From Paralichthys olivaceus (Eukaryota; Chordata; Actinopteri; Pleuronectiformes; Paralichthyidae), in the NCBI RefSeq assembly GCF_024713975.1, contig NC_091093.1, positions 7,041,001 to 7,105,000 of the forward strand: a DNA stretch of 64,000 nucleotides, in the 5' to 3' direction. Within the stretch, counting starts at the first letter, position 1; each line of letters starts with the position of its first letter. Both the position numbers and the translations under genes were made by a program. This document shows, one piece after another, positions 37,561 through 47,300 of the stretch. The notes under the pieces were generated by a model, which was not told the DNA's origin, searched no databases, and saw only the letters and a list, made by a program, of their open reading frames with translations.

Positions 37561-38027
37561 GATATATTTTTTTGACTCTACATATAAATACTATATTATA
37601 TAAATTAATACAGGAGATGTTTACCTACAATACAAAATGATCTTGTGTGCATCTATTTCGATTTAAAAGTTAACTTTGATATGAGCACCATGAATGTCTC
37701 CTGGGGATTCATGATGGAGATTCTAAATTGTCTGTAGCTGTGAAAGTGAATGTGTCCGGTGGTGTACTCCACCTCTCATCCCATGTCAGCTGTGGTCAGC
37801 ACCCTCAAAGGAGGGATGACCTCTGATGTAATATAACTTACTACAGCGTGCTGCACTAGTAGATAACTGCAATACTCACAGTTTATGAGGATATCGGTTG
37901 GGTTAAGTATAGTTAACTTAAATTATACTATACCAATCATGTCTATACTTGATTTGTACTATAGAAAGATTGTATTGCATTGTTGTACTGAACATGTGTT
38001 TCATGTATCCTGTGTTGTGCAGCAGAC

Positions 38028-38162
38028 ATGACTATGAAGACTCTGGTGGCTCTGCTGCTGCTCTGTCTGTGTGATCCTGGACAGAGCGACTGCCAGACAG
38101 ACTGCCTGTCCTGCAGCAACTTCCTACCAGAACAGCTCAGTTTCAACACCATGGTGATGAGT

Positions 38163-38231
<69 letters not shown>

Positions 38232-39026
38232 GATTGCAATAGTGGTAATCCTGAGCAGATTCCCCACTTCCACATAGTTATCCTGTTCTTTCTCCATCTC
38301 CCTCTTACTCAACAAATTACCCTTTTGGCATTTGAGTTTTGGACTGTTGTTGCTTAATGATAGATGTCTGTTGCTCCTCACTGCGGATGTGCCTGCCTAA
38401 AGCCATGTCTGCTTCTCAGACACTTTGGCAGGGAACGAACAAGAAGACACTCAAGTGCACATGTGCTTCAAACATAAATGTGGAACTATCTGTTCAAAAG
38501 CGGCATGCACTTTTATCCGAAGGGTGGTGAAGTAAACCAATGGGACTGGGCATTTATTGCCTTGTGCGGATGTACATGACTGCTACACTGCCATACTGAC
38601 TGATGCCCCTTGTTTTAATCTATATCTCATTGATTACTTTTATATTTTCTGCTCTCTTGTGTCTCCATATCTGCTTCTTAGATGAAATGAATTTAACTAT
38701 TGCTTTGATCAATGAGAAACCAGGGTTTCAATGATTAGCCTGCTTCTATTAAATGCTCAAGGAGTACAAAGTATTTCATACACAGTAACAGACAAACACA
38801 CTCATGTTTGTACTTCTATCTCTGTGAGGACAGTCATCTGCATAATGCATTCCATAGCCCCTAAACCATCACAGCTAAATGCCTCACCCTTATCCTTATC
38901 CTAACCGTGACCTAAACCTCAAACAGCCCTAATGGGTCAGAATGTGAGGACCGGCAAAAATGTCCTCCCTTTCCCAAATGTCCTCACTCATTAAGTTCTA
39001 AGGCTCAAAATGGCCCTCACAAAGAT

Positions 39027-39057
<31 letters not shown>

Positions 39058-40270
39058 GAACCACTGAAATGAAAGGTGCAGGTTACAAGCGGCCGCAAAA
39101 TCCAATCGATCTTTCTCTGTCATATTGATTTTTGTATTGTCTGAGTTAAGGACTTTCCTCTCCAACAGCCCTCACAAGAGGCTATGAGTAATACTGCTTC
39201 ATGTTCATTTGTAAGGTATACAATATATAATTAAGATTTTTTTTCCACCCTCTGTAGTTTTATTATTTTGCCCTTCCAAAGTTAGAATCAAAATGGCTCT
39301 CAGAAGAGTGTATAGCTCTGCCTTATAAAAGCATGTTTATATTCACTAGACTTGTATATTTGTTTGGATCTACACCAGATTGGACTCATAAATATTAGTG
39401 TCCTAAATAAGATTTTTTAAATCGAGATCCATAAATTATTCTTGGAGAAATCAATGAAAATTTTCTCACAATGTTAAAGAATGTGAAAGAAATTACTGGA
39501 TCCAACCCTGATCTGGATCTGCACCGAAAGTGAGTGTGTTCTTCCCCCGACCCATACCACATCTTTCTTGGTAAACTGTTTTGCAATGTGATTTACATGA
39601 CCCGGACTGATTTCAAAGAGGAAATAAGGAGGATTTTATTTGTCTCTGTCAGGTGTGTCTCATTGAGTGTGAAGGAAGCATCTCCCCAGCCTTCTCCTGG
39701 GACCTCTGTCGTAAGGTGCTGTCGTCTCCAGGGTCCTCCCTCAGTGGTATGCTGCGGAAAAGATCTCAGGAGGAGGTGGAGGCCCTGTTTCCTGAGGAGG
39801 AGGAGCAGGTGGAGGGAGGTCTGTTGCTGCCCATAGCATTGCAGAGGTTCGATCAGGTGACCAAGGCGCTCGGTGTGGACGAGAGGGATCTGGGTGGCAA
39901 AGGCAGCCAGCTGAACGATGCCTACAATTCCCAGAATACTGTGTCCCTCGAGGATGAGTATGAAGAGCAAGAAGGGCAGGAAGAAGGGAATGCTGACATG
40001 GCAGCAAGAGGAAAGAGTGATGTAGGGTTGAGCTTCTCCAAGAGATTCGGTGGCTTCGTCAAAGGGAGGCACAGCTACAGGAAGCTGATGTCTCCGGGAA
40101 GATCGTACCAGAAGAGATATGGTGGCTTCATCGGCATAAGGAAGTCGGCCCGCAAGTGGAACAACCAAAAACGTTTCAGCGAGTTTCTGAAGCAGTATCT
40201 GGGCATGAGCAGCCGGGCCACTGAGTTCAACAGTGTGTCAGAGGACCTCACCCAACAGAATGAAATTTAG
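38028..40270 (+). CDS. pnoc: Prepronociceptin (nociceptin/orphanin FQ precursor)
   Basis: Precursor of the secreted neuropeptide nociceptin, ligand of the NOP receptor. Two coding exons join in phase 0: 38028-38153 (donor ATG|GTGATG) and 39653-40270 (acceptor CTGTCAG). The product is 247 residues, longer than mammalian PNOC (about 176). Residues 1-19 form a signal peptide (leucine-rich core). Six cysteines follow in the opioid-precursor pattern (CQTDCLSC...CLIEC...LC). An acidic spacer (EEEEQ, EYEEQEGQEE) precedes the peptide cassettes. Between Lys-Arg sites lie FGGFVKGRH... (174-195), YGGFIGIRKSARKWNNQ (198-214, nociceptin) and FSEFLKQYLG... (217-230, counterpart of mammalian orphanin FQ2). 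The start is ATGACTATG; either Met could serve. An upstream non-coding exon is expected. Oddities are Tyr instead of Phe at nociceptin position 1 and the extra FGGF cassette. Teleosts can carry two pnoc paralogues, and I cannot say which this is. Confidence 0.95.
38164..38226. repeat. CA microsatellite immediately after pnoc exon
   Basis: About 31 CA units beginning 10 bases after the splice donor of the signal-peptide exon of pnoc. Length variation here could affect splicing of that exon. Confidence 0.97.
38227..39652 (+). other. pnoc: Remainder of pnoc intron 2
   Basis: It contains an interrupted CA tract (39027-39056) and a stretch at about 39400-39540 (GATCCATAAATTATTCTTGG, CTGGATCCAACCCTGATCTG) resembling the interior of the dispersed repeat at 5830. 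No exon was recognised. Confidence 0.5.
40046..40111 (+). other. pnoc: Second opioid-like peptide of pnoc (FGGF type)
   Basis: A 22-residue segment starting FGGFVKGRHSYRK and ending PGRSYQ, flanked by Lys-Arg on both sides, so it should be released by prohormone convertases. FGGF followed by a basic tail resembles nociceptin itself. In mammals no second message motif lies upstream of nociceptin. A single Arg inside (after SPG) might allow further trimming. Confidence 0.7.
40118..40168 (+). other. pnoc: Mature nociceptin-like peptide with N-terminal Tyr
   Basis: YGGFIGIRKSARKWNNQ between Lys-Arg sites. Mammalian nociceptin is FGGFTGARKSARKLANQ; the RKSARK address core is identical, while positions 1, 5, 7, 14 and 15 differ. 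Tyr at position 1 is the hallmark of classical opioids. Confidence 0.92.
40175..40216 (+). other. pnoc: Orphanin FQ2-like peptide
   Basis: FSEFLKQYLGMSSR after the Lys-Arg that ends nociceptin, matching the FSEFMRQYL segment that follows nociceptin in mammals. The C-terminal boundary (single Arg) is uncertain. Confidence 0.75.
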
Positions 40271-41240
40271 CAGATTGCACCTTTAAGCCAACGACATAAA
40301 ACAGATGTATTTTCACTTTCCTTGTTTTGTATTTTAATCACCAACGGGTCAAACTCTAACTGGTGTCACCAAAGTTGACCTCTTTAAAACTTAATAATTT
40401 ACCAAAAAGTGAAAATTCCAGTGGAGTAAGTAAAAACACTGGGTCCCCCCTGAAACTCACATGGCTGTACCAGTTAAACAATCATGTTTTATTTGATCAT
40501 TGCTGCACTTTATGAAACTTGAACAAAGCTCCCTAAGTGGGAATTCTGGTGTGTTTTACAGCTAAATAAAGGATTTATTTCAATGTTTCGTGTAATCTAC
40601 GAGTTAAGTCACCAATAACAAGGTCCCCTGTAACGTGCAGTAGCTTTATTTAGACAACTATTTCTGTGCTGGGTCATGTGTAAAAAGTGCCAAATTTTCT
40701 TACATGGAGGCCTCTGGTTGTGTGTGGGGGGAGGGGGGAATTGGGTGTTTGAAAAATGTAGAAGAACCTCCATTATTAAGTTTACCAGGAAAACCACCAG
40801 GAAAAAGACAAATACCAGTGTTTTTAATGTTTTGGCATTTTGGTTAGGTAATATAGAATATAATGTTTGTGATTTGTGTTAAATAAATGAAAACATGCAA
40901 AAACACACTGATTTATCACTGTGCCAAAAACATGTCACCTGGGACAGGTTTAAGCAGAAGATATCTCCCTAAGTTTAGTGCAATGATGAATGGACACACT
41001 ACACAACACTTAATGTTCATGCATTATACAAAAAACTATCTGTCTGCCAAACTGACGATATGTAAAAATGGGCTTCATCTCTGACTGGCTCCTGTGTCCA
41101 GATGCCACATTCATGTATGTAAAAACAGTATTTGATATTTTGCTGTTAACTGTAACAGTGTGAAATGTTTTTGTTGCCCATTATGAGAACTGTAAATAGC
41201 TGAATTTAATGTCAATAAAAATAGTTTGCTATTTCGTTTG
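40271..41240 (+). promoter_or_regulatory. pnoc: pnoc 3' UTR with poly(A) signals
   Basis: AATAAA occurs at 40565-40570, 40882-40887 and 41214-41219. The first and last are followed by T/GT-rich sequence (TTTCAATGTTTCGTG; TTTCGTTTGTGACC) that fits the downstream element. Which is used cannot be told, and alternative 3' ends are possible. Confidence 0.55.
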
Positions 41241-41939
41241 TGACCTGTCATGCAGCAACTGATTCTGTGTCTCGAAGTATTTTTTTAAACAGCCAGTTAT
41301 AAAGTAACAAACATTAATCTGTTTACTTCCTTTTAGATAGTATCAATGACAGATATTATGATGACAGATAGTATCAACACAAGTGCTTTTGTAGATCAGT
41401 TAGACCAATGTTGGTCTGATATATTAGAAAATAAAGCAGATATAACTTTTGCCAATTATTGATATTTATAAGACATGGAGTCGACTAGCTCAGAGATCAA
41501 ATTGGTAGTTTATTAATTATTGGCTTATGACTATCAATGACTTATAGCTCATCTATGAAGCATTAAAACAATATTTTATTTACCATTAGTAAATCCATAA
41601 TCCAAACTAATTTATTATTTATAAAGGGTGACTGATTAGAAAGTGGAACCAATTCGGTAAGTTAATTTTGTCACTGCCTTACAAATAAAGTCTCCATAGA
41701 TGCTGCTACTATAGTCTACATGAGGCCTTAAAAAGAAACTTAAATATAGTTTGTGTTGGGTCATTCATATTCATGAATGTATAAGAATAACTTACAATTC
41801 ATAATTTAAAAAATCCTATCTTTCTTAGTGTATAGCTTATAAATTGAAAACATTTAATGATTTGTATTTCATTCTTTTCTTATAATGCGCCCAACTCACT
41901 CTTTCATGCTTACAAATGTATTTCTGCCTTAGAAGAGGG

Positions 41940-42076
41940 TGTCTTCTGATTAAAAGGCAGAAACACTTGATGACGCTAAGGTACACAACTGAAGACAAGT
42001 CCCTAACATCCACTGGTGGTCACTTTAATTAGTGCAGTAAAACAATTCTCCATCTTGTCCTATGTTCTAAATTGTA
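41940..42076 (+). repeat. Dispersed repeat copy A
   Basis: TGTCTTCTGATTAAAAGGCA, AAACACTTGATGACGCTAAG, GTACACAACTGAAGACAAGT, CCCTAACATCCACTGGTGGT and CATCTTGTCCTATGTTCTAA align in order with copies B and C. Confidence 0.7.
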
Positions 42077-42207
42077 GCATTTAGTTTAAAATGGCATAGA
42101 GGTAATGATGTCTGATCTACTGAGCGGGCCACATGGCTTTCATAGTACTGCCATACAAGATTTACCTTGAGCCTTTCGCTCAGGTTCGGCCTGTATCATT
42201 GATCACA

Positions 42208-42372
42208 AGCCCAAAACACTTGAAGAGCTAAGGTGCACAACTAAAGTTATGTCCCCATCATCCGCTGGTGGACACTAACAGCTGCTAACATCTACTGGTA
42301 GTTGGTTACTTAAATTGTGCAGAAGACCTTCAAACGTACCATGGATATTCATCTTGTCCTTTACTCTAAAAT
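42208..42372 (+). repeat. Dispersed repeat copy B
   Basis: CAAAACACTTGAAGAGCTAA, GGTGCACAACTAAAGTTATG, TCCGCTGGTGG, GTGCAGAAGACCTTCAAACG and CATCTTGTCCTTTACTCTAA follow the order of copies A and C. Confidence 0.7.
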
Positions 42373-42799
42373 GTGTATTGATGCAGGGGAGCTAACTTTC
42401 ATACAAACACTACATCAGCCATGCAGACACTGTGCACTACCTTCCAACTCACTAACTAGGCCTCTGACGCCCCTCAGTGGTCACTCGTGAACACGCTTAG
42501 CTGCACATATTACTGCATTTTAATCACAGACTGTATGCACTGCTAGAAGTTTACTGAAAACCTAATAAAACACAATACTGATCAATGCAAACATAAACGT
42601 GTTTTTGAATTATAAGGAGATTCACAAAGATTTCATACAAAACATTATAAAAAATGTATTTAATAGAAAACATGAACAAGAAAGCTGAAATGATAGAGAG
42701 TCAGAGAGTAGATTAGCTGTGCTTTATTAATCGTTGACTCTTATCTCACAAGATAAGAACTTATCTAGGAGAAATCACTCTTGAGTGTGTGAGATTTCC

Positions 42800-43574
42800 T
42801 TTTGAAGGTTCAGACCGGATGTTCCTCTTGATTGTGTGGAGTTATCTGACAGTGGAGCAGAAAGCTGCTGCTCCTCTCCAGACTCGGTGTCGTACCCCTG
42901 AGCCGCTGTAACTCCCTGCCGACATTAACAGCGTCTGGACCGGACTGGATCTGTGAGTTTGTGTCGCCGTGAACAGTGAGAGAAACACCGGGACAGCAAC
43001 TGCCTCTGCGCGGCTTAGTAGCGGTGCAGCTAAACGACCCACCGCAGCTAGCTGTTCCATAGCACTGAGCTACACTCGCTAGCTAACTGTAATGCTAACT
43101 GTAACTCTAACAGCAAGAAAAGAAACAGAAAATGTCAGGAAAACTTTCGCGAAACTTTACCGATGTACAAGTCGGGATGTGCTCTGTACAGCTAAGCTAA
43201 TGACAAATGACAACTAAACGTATCGCCAGCTAAAACTAGCTGTGCTGCTAAAGGTGGGAGTGCAGCAGAGGTTGGGAGCAAACAGAGAGGATCACAACCG
43301 TGACAGCTCAAGGTCTATTTCAAGTCAACCTTGTCGGCTTCTCAGGCCCCGTCTCCACCGCTCCCACTGCGGGGTGTTGCTTTTAATGTCACCCGGTGTT
43401 AGCTTGTTAGCTTAGCCAAGTAGCATTCACAGTGTTCTCCTAAAACCTGCAGGTGAATGAAGATAAACATTCACGTTCATACAACCTTATGGGAGTTAGA
43501 TGGTGAAATCAATATTAACCTTGGGTCGTGAACACATGACCAGTATGTGAGGCTGTGTGTTTGTTTGTGTGCAG
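42800..43574 (+). promoter_or_regulatory. pdpr: pdpr promoter and candidate non-coding first exon
   Basis: GC content and CpG frequency rise from about 42840. A good donor, GGATCT|GTGAGTTT, lies at 42952/42953, and TTTGTGTGCAG at 43574 is a strong acceptor just before the coding start. The simplest reading is a non-coding exon of about 42830-42952 spliced to 43575, with a 0.6 kb first intron rich in GCTAACTGTAA-like words. No TATA box was seen. Confidence 0.45.
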
Positions 43575-43585
43575 CGAGCACGGCT

Positions 43586-44289
43586 ATGTGCAGCTGTGTG
43601 CGGAGCTCCAGGGCTCTGTCCCCTGTCCTGCTCCCCAGGCTGCTGCTTCCCCACACCGGCTACAGATTGTCCGGCAGGGCCCTCTCGACCTCACCTCACT
43701 GCATGGCCGTCAATGGAGACTCCCAGCTGCTGCCTCTGCCCAGCCAGGCCCGGGTGGTGATCTGTGGAGGAGGCATAGTGGGGACATCAGTAGCTTACCA
43801 CCTGGCCAAACTGGGCTGGACTGACATTGTGCTCCTGGAGCAGGGCAGGTGAGATACATATCTTTAAAGATTTAGGTTGTGGGAGTGTGTGATATTTCAA
43901 AGGTGATGGGGGGTGTCATCAATTATAATCCTTAATTTAATGAATCATATTTCAGAGCCCGTGTGGTTGGCTTTAAGGACACTGAATCCACAAAGTTTCC
44001 TGCTCTGCCACCTCTTAAGTCCTCTTGGAGGGGGACAGATACAGTGGCGATAGAAAAGAGTTGGTTGGATATTGCTCTATTATTTTAAAACAGGACAAGA
44101 TGGTGAATATCCCTTACACTTTTGAAGGTCTTCTGCACTAGTTTAATGATAAGTTGCCAACCACCAGCCGATGCTAGCGACTACCAGCAGCTGTTAGGGA
44201 CATATCATCAGTTGTGTACCTTAGTGTCATCGGGTGTTTTGGTCTTTTAATCGGAAGACAGCCTCCAATACACACCACAAGCTGGTCAG

Positions 44290-44342
<53 letters not shown>

Positions 44343-47300
44343 ACATCTTACCTTGCGGTAATGTTATATTCTTTGTTTTATTGTCCTGATAACAGGCTTG
44401 GTGCAGGAACCACCAGACTGTGTGCTGGCATTGTCAGTGTGGCCAAGCCTATTTCCATAGAGTGCCAAATGGCCAACTACTCCATCAGCCTTTATCAGCA
44501 GCTGGAGGAGGACACTGGGATCAAAACAGGTCTGCCACTGTGACATGGTTATGTCTTACTCATATTGAACCAAGGCTTATGATAGGACACATTGTGAAAA
44601 ATGATTGTCCTTGTGGCTTATAAGTTTTCTTAAACCATTAAATATGTTCAAGATGAATATGAATAACTGCTTTTTATTTCATTATTTTATCTATCCATAG
44701 TACAGCCTTTGCTTGAATGATGATCCCTTTGAGTTTGAGGTCAATCATTTTGACTTTACTTGTGAAATAACCTGGTTTGAGATCTAATGAGTTACATAAT
44801 ATGGCTTTGTTTTGTGTGTTTGTGTGTTTGTGTGTGTTTTAGGTTATGTGAAGACAGGGTCTTTGTGTTTGGCTCAAAATCAGGATCGTTTCATCTCTCT
44901 GAAGCGCCTGGCATCCCGACTAAAGTAAGACCTTAAAACCCCAAGTCAATATTTAGTAATGGAGGTATCTGCCCTATTGAGTTTATATGGATGAGTGTGC
45001 TGTCAAGTGGCCAAGGGATTTTTAATGAACACTAAGTCCAGCCTGAGTTTTGTCTGCCACTGCAGGGTATAAACTTTGAGCCTGGTGGTAAGATGTTTCT
45101 CCAACATATAAACAAGACAGATTACCTTGTTTCTTTTTACTGGACAATTTTATTACTGGTATAAAATCACAACTATGATCACACAGCCGCTATATCTTTG
45201 TCTTCCACTTCATGTGAATGTTTGCCTGATATTGTCATGACACAAACATTTGTCATGATATTTTAAACGGATGTCACAGTGATGTGAAGATCTATCTCCC
45301 ACACTCTATCCCTAGGGTAATGGGGATAAGCTGTAACATCATTAAACCTAAGGAAGTGGCCAAACTCCACCCTCTTGTTAATATTCATGACCTGGTAGGG
45401 GCGCTCCACCTCCCTGCAGACGCTGTGGTGTCTCCACCTGAAGTTAACCATGCCTTGGCTGTGGCTGCTGCTGGACAAGGTAACTCAGAACGTGCATTTG
45501 ATGGACCAATAATGGAACACTCAATGCAATGTTTAGGCAGTAGTACTTTAATCTTGAATTCAAGCCATTTTACTGTTCCGATACCTTCTGCTCTCCTTCT
45601 TCATTGTCATCTCCTCCCTCCTTCCCCCTCTCTTGTCTTCTTTCTGCTCACTCTATCATCCACTCATCTTTCTCATACTATCCAGGAGTTCAAATCCTGG
45701 AGCGGACCAGTGTTCAGCAGGTTTTGGTGGAGAAGGGTCATGTGATGGCAGTGGAGACTGACCGGGGCTCCATTGAGTGTGAATACTTCGTCAACTGTGC
45801 GGGACAGGTAAACCTCGGAGTGGAATTGTGGAATACATGTTAGCATCAATGAATCACAGTGCCATCTTAAATCCAAGTTTGTGAGGGGAAAAACTTTGTC
45901 AGCGTTTGAGAATCATGTCAAGTTGTGCATCGATTCAATGTAAAACTTAAGCTGGATTCTTACCTAAGTTTTAACTCAATAGTGGGATGATTGAGATGGC
46001 AGACTGTAGCACTTCCCACAGCAAATATTCTTGTGAAGGCAGTGGAGCCATTTGCCACTTTAATGGGTGTGGCTGAAGCTGACTTTGGATGATAGATCTG
46101 ATAGTTTTATATGAAAGGCTGTTGTGGTCAATATACTCGTCTTCTTAGCAGCAACATAGACATATTTGTAATGCCTGTTTCTTCTCCAGTGGGCTTACGA
46201 GCTCGGCCAGGCAAGTGAGGTGAAGGTTTCAGTTCCTCTTCATGGCTGTGAACACTTCTACCTCCTCACAAAACCTCTCCAGGAGCCACTTCCCGCCGGC
46301 ACGCCAGGTCTCTCTTTTTTCCATTATACCATTTCCACTCAAAAACCTGCATTTCTGTAGTTGCTTCCTCTTTTAACACCACCATCACTACAGTGAGGTG
46401 CATGATTGCAGTAACTATGTCAGATTCATTGATAGACTAGAGAATCAACACGTTTTAAATTACATCTAGGAATGAAACTTTTGGTTGAGTGTGTGTGGCA
46501 GAGCGAGAGTATAAGGTGACTGTAATTTATTGATTATTTTATTGAATTGAAAGCTACTTGATTCAGTCTGGTATAATTTATAAACTCAGAAAATTAATAA
46601 TTATTTACTGTCAAGTTTTTAGAATCGTTTGTGATAATGTCCATTGACTGATTTTGGTGGTTTGTTGCAAACAAGAGAGAGAAGGTGATCTAACTGACTT
46701 GTGTCTTGTCTTTAGTGGTGATTGATATGGACGGCAGGATATATGTACGGCCATGGCAGGGTGGCCTTCTGTCAGGGGGCTATGAGAAGAATCCCAAACC
46801 CATTTTCACAGAGGGTCGTAACCAGCTGGAGATCCAGAACATGCAGGAGGACTGGGACCACTTTGGTAAAGGAGAGAGCTGGAGGGAGGGATGGGAGGCG
46901 AGGGAGGTGGAGACAGGGAATTTAACAGCAATCTGTATATTTTGCTAAGTTATTTTTTATATTTAAACCTATTTTCAGCAATTGCACATCTGGAGATTAT
47001 TGGTAGACATGGCAGGCACATCACTTGGGCCACACGGCTGTGGAAGTCGTCTTAGATTTTCAACTCCACTGTATATCTTAAGTATATATATGATTAATAT
47101 TATTTTTTTATTATTCATAAATTTTGTCAAGGCTATACTCATGGGCTTATTATTTATGTATTAATACATTTATAATCATCCCTTGTTGATAGAAGAAAAA
47201 AAAAACTGGGTCAGGTATGGTGTAAAGAAAATGTCACACATGCACACAAGCACTCACACTTGGACACAAGCACGCACACTTGGACACAAGCACGCACACA

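Larger units (their letters stand above)
28031..38022 (+). other. pnoc: Putative pnoc intron 1
   Basis: About 10 kb with no recognised coding exon. It contains a TAG/TGG trinucleotide tract (29513-29583), a decayed repeat at 35240-35590 with a second unclear segment to 35830, an inverted repeat at 34894-34944, and a minus-strand LINE relic at 37195-37560. The minus-strand frame 30653-31051 (132 codons) shows no family features and is probably chance. Confidence 0.45.
41241..42820. other. Spacer between pnoc and pdpr with two copies of a repeat
   Basis: AT-rich spacer. Two related direct copies of a repeat of about 150 bp lie at 41940-42076 and 42208-42372; a third, inverted copy is in pdpr intron 1. 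Otherwise nothing was recognised. Confidence 0.55.

Noticed and set aside
37943..38275. Minus-strand frame with a long Cys-Val run
   Set aside because: Translation of the CA microsatellite beside the pnoc exon.
39593..40168. 191-codon minus-strand open frame opposite the pnoc peptide exon
   Set aside because: Shadow of the real pnoc exon; the plus-strand reading has the signal peptide, cysteines and processing sites.
43547..43585. Upstream in-frame Met for pdpr ([12 protein letters not shown]...)
   Set aside because: It lies before a strong splice acceptor (TTTGTGTGCAG at 43574), and the presequence starting at 43586 is complete; the upstream Met is probably intronic.
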